Program-made: the position numbers and the translations under genes
Assembly: GCA_002402245.1 (NCBI GenBank)
Contig: NVVP01000004.1
Coordinates: 15,266 to 22,875, forward strand
DNA from: Gammaproteobacteria bacterium
GTDB lineage: Bacteria; Pseudomonadota; Gammaproteobacteria; Nitrosococcales; Methylophagaceae
DNA: 7,610 nucleotides
Reading direction: 5' to 3'
In this document: positions 6,669 through 7,610 of the stretch, piece after piece
How positions within the stretch are numbered: position 1 is the stretch's first letter
How the letters are laid out: each line of letters begins with the position of its first letter
The notes under the pieces: model-generated
Told to the model about the DNA's origin: nothing
What the model saw: only the letters and a program-made list of their open reading frames with translations
Database searches by the model: none

Positions 6669-6944
6669 TTAAGCCATTTTACCAATGGCGCAGCTGATCA
6701 CTGATTTGGCTTTACCTTTTAATGCCTGTAGGCCTTCAACAGAGCCTTTTTCAGGGTAGCCCATAGCGACTAATGCAGTTATGTACTCATCACGGTGGTC
6801 ATTACCTTTAAATTCAATGGTGACGGTTTGAGTATCAATATCAATCGTCACGTTGTGCACACCTTCAATCGCCATCAGTTTCTTGTTGATGGTGTTAGTA
6901 CAACCTGAGCAACGGATGTTTTCTACTTGAATACGGGTTTGCAT
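6669..6944 (-). CDS. Small heavy-metal-associated (HMA) domain protein
   Basis: This 91-residue cytoplasmic protein has a ferredoxin-like metal-binding fold of the copper chaperone type. The first strand and loop read VENIRCSGCTNTI, placing the metal-binding CXXC at C12 and C15; IR replaces the GM of typical copper chaperones before the first cysteine. It continues with EGVHNVTIDIDTQTVTIEF (about residues 27-45) and YITALVAMGYPEKGS (about 54-68). A C-terminal extension of about 20 residues ends SCAIGKMA, adding a third cysteine, C85. The ligand is unknown; Cu(I) is the default guess for the fold, Zn or Ni is possible. The ATG at 6944 has AGGA seven bases upstream (6952-6955). The gene lies downstream of, and co-oriented with, an AraC-type regulator that carries its own HMA-like domain, suggesting a joint metal-related role. 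Confidence 0.8.
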   Translation of the reverse strand: MQTRIQVENIRCSGCTNTINKKLMAIEGVHNVTIDIDTQTVTIEFKGNDHRDEYITALVAMGYPEKGSVEGLQALKGKAKSVISCAIGKMA

Positions 6945-6985
6945 CTCTTTTTCCTTTTTTTATGAATTAAATAATAGGGAAATTG

Positions 6986-7015
6986 AGTATAGCGTTGAGG
7001 ATGAAAGAGAGCGTT
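6986..7015 (-). promoter_or_regulatory. Candidate activator-dependent promoter with direct repeat upstream of the HMA gene
   Basis: Minus-strand TATACT (6986-6991) is a good -10 (five of six), but the hexamer 17 bases upstream, ACGCTC, is a very poor -35. The hexamer AGCGTT occurs twice in direct orientation (plus strand 6991-6996 and 7010-7015), with a period of 19 bases. One copy abuts the -10 and the other covers the -35 position. Direct repeats at about two helical turns overlapping a weak -35 are typical of AraC-family activator sites, so this may be where the adjacent regulator acts. Confidence 0.35.
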
Positions 7016-7043
7016 ATATCGTAGCGAGTTTTTGTTATAGAAT

Positions 7044-7610
7044 TTACAGCTTATCGAGTGTGCTGCGTGAATTATCATGATCTAATAAACGAAATTGACT
7101 CGCGGTCATGCCGCTTATTTTTTTAAACTGACTGCTTAGATGAGCTGTACTACTAAAACCAAGCTGAAAGGCTATTTCACTTAAGCTTAATTCACCGTAG
7201 GCCAGTAGTTCTTTTACCTTTTCTATTCTTAGCCGAATGAAGTAATGCTCAATAGTGATCTCTTCTTGTTGAGAAAATAGATTACTCAAATAGGTGTAGT
7301 CACGCTTAAGTGTTTTATTAAGGTGACTAGATAGTTTGTCTGCTGGTGGTGAGTCGGCTTGGTTGAGGTAATCGAGACAGCTGATTTTAATCTGTTCAAT
7401 CAGGGTGGTTTTTTTATCAGTCAGAATTTCAAAGCCAACGCTGACTAATTTATTATTGAGCTGGCTGAGTACACTGTCTGTTAACTGTGAGCCATAGTGG
7501 TCAGCAAAATCAATCTCACCAAGGCTGACAGACTCTGCTTGTAGATGAAGTTCCTTCAGTACACCTTTAACCACAATACAGCAGCGGTCACAGACCATAT
7601 TTTTAATATA
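7044..7610 (-). CDS. AraC-family regulator with N-terminal HMA-like domain (5' partial)
   Basis: This transcription factor runs off the right edge of the window. The C-terminal part is a clear AraC/XylS DNA-binding domain: DYTYLSNLFSQQEEITIE and FIRLRIEKVKELL form the first helix-turn-helix, and LSLSEIAFQLGFSSTAHLS then QFKKISGMTASQFR form the second, with its signature. The N-terminal part of about 60 residues, MVCDRCCIVVKGVLKEL to LVSVGFEIL, follows a degenerate HMA fold with CXXC (CDRC). An ATG lies at 7598, but no ribosome binding site precedes it and the frame stays open to the window edge, reading YIKNMVCDRC, which supplies the missing first strand of the fold. The true start is therefore probably outside. 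Similar HMA-like/AraC proteins are, as I recall, common in Bacteroidetes and some gammaproteobacteria. It likely senses a metal or thiol signal and may control the downstream HMA gene. Confidence 0.82.
   Translation of the reverse strand, partial: YIKNMVCDRCCIVVKGVLKELHLQAESVSLGEIDFADHYGSQLTDSVLSQLNNKLVSVGFEILTDKKTTLIEQIKISCLDYLNQADSPPADKLSSHLNKTLKRDYTYLSNLFSQQEEITIEHYFIRLRIEKVKELLAYGELSLSEIAFQLGFSSTAHLSSQFKKISGMTASQFRLLDHDNSRSTLDKL

Overview
The window looks like chromosomal DNA from a low-GC (roughly 40 %, judged by eye) Gram-negative bacterium, most likely a marine gammaproteobacterium of the Alteromonadales kind. That placement is an inference from the style of the MerR, SIMPL, methyltransferase and metal-binding (HMA) proteins; no rRNA or other marker is present. 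Genes are packed tightly, with 1-4 base overlaps and convergent gaps of 1-3 bases. I see no mobile element, tRNA, CRISPR array or strong intrinsic terminator.

Positions 1-3324 (+ strand) hold the 3' end of an unidentified gene followed by a complete, translationally coupled operon. It encodes a type-B succinate:quinone oxidoreductase (succinate dehydrogenase or fumarate reductase): a single di-heme cytochrome b anchor (sdhC/frdC), the flavoprotein (sdhA/frdA) and the iron-sulfur subunit (sdhB/frdB). The junctions are TAATG, ATGA and ATGA. The set resembles Bacteroidetes, delta-proteobacterial and Bacillus enzymes more than the usual gammaproteobacterial sdhCDAB.

Positions 3328-4415 hold a divergent pair: a small class I SAM-dependent methyltransferase (- strand) and a MerR-family regulator (+ strand). 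Between them is a textbook MerR-type promoter for the methyltransferase, with a 19-base spacer carrying a dyad. The first ATG of the regulator's open frame lies inside the -10 element of that promoter, so the real start is probably a GTG at 4011. The regulator ends in a CX7CP loop like that of metal-sensing MerR proteins.

Positions 4417-6560 (- strand) hold a membrane-anchored SIMPL/DUF541 protein and an exported or membrane-anchored protein of unknown function with two cysteine pairs.

Positions 6669-7610 (- strand) hold a small HMA-domain protein and, upstream of it, an AraC-type regulator whose N-terminus is itself a degenerate HMA-like domain. The regulator runs off the right edge. The gap between them carries a direct repeat sitting on the -35/-10 of a candidate promoter for the HMA gene, which suggests a local metal-responsive regulatory pair.
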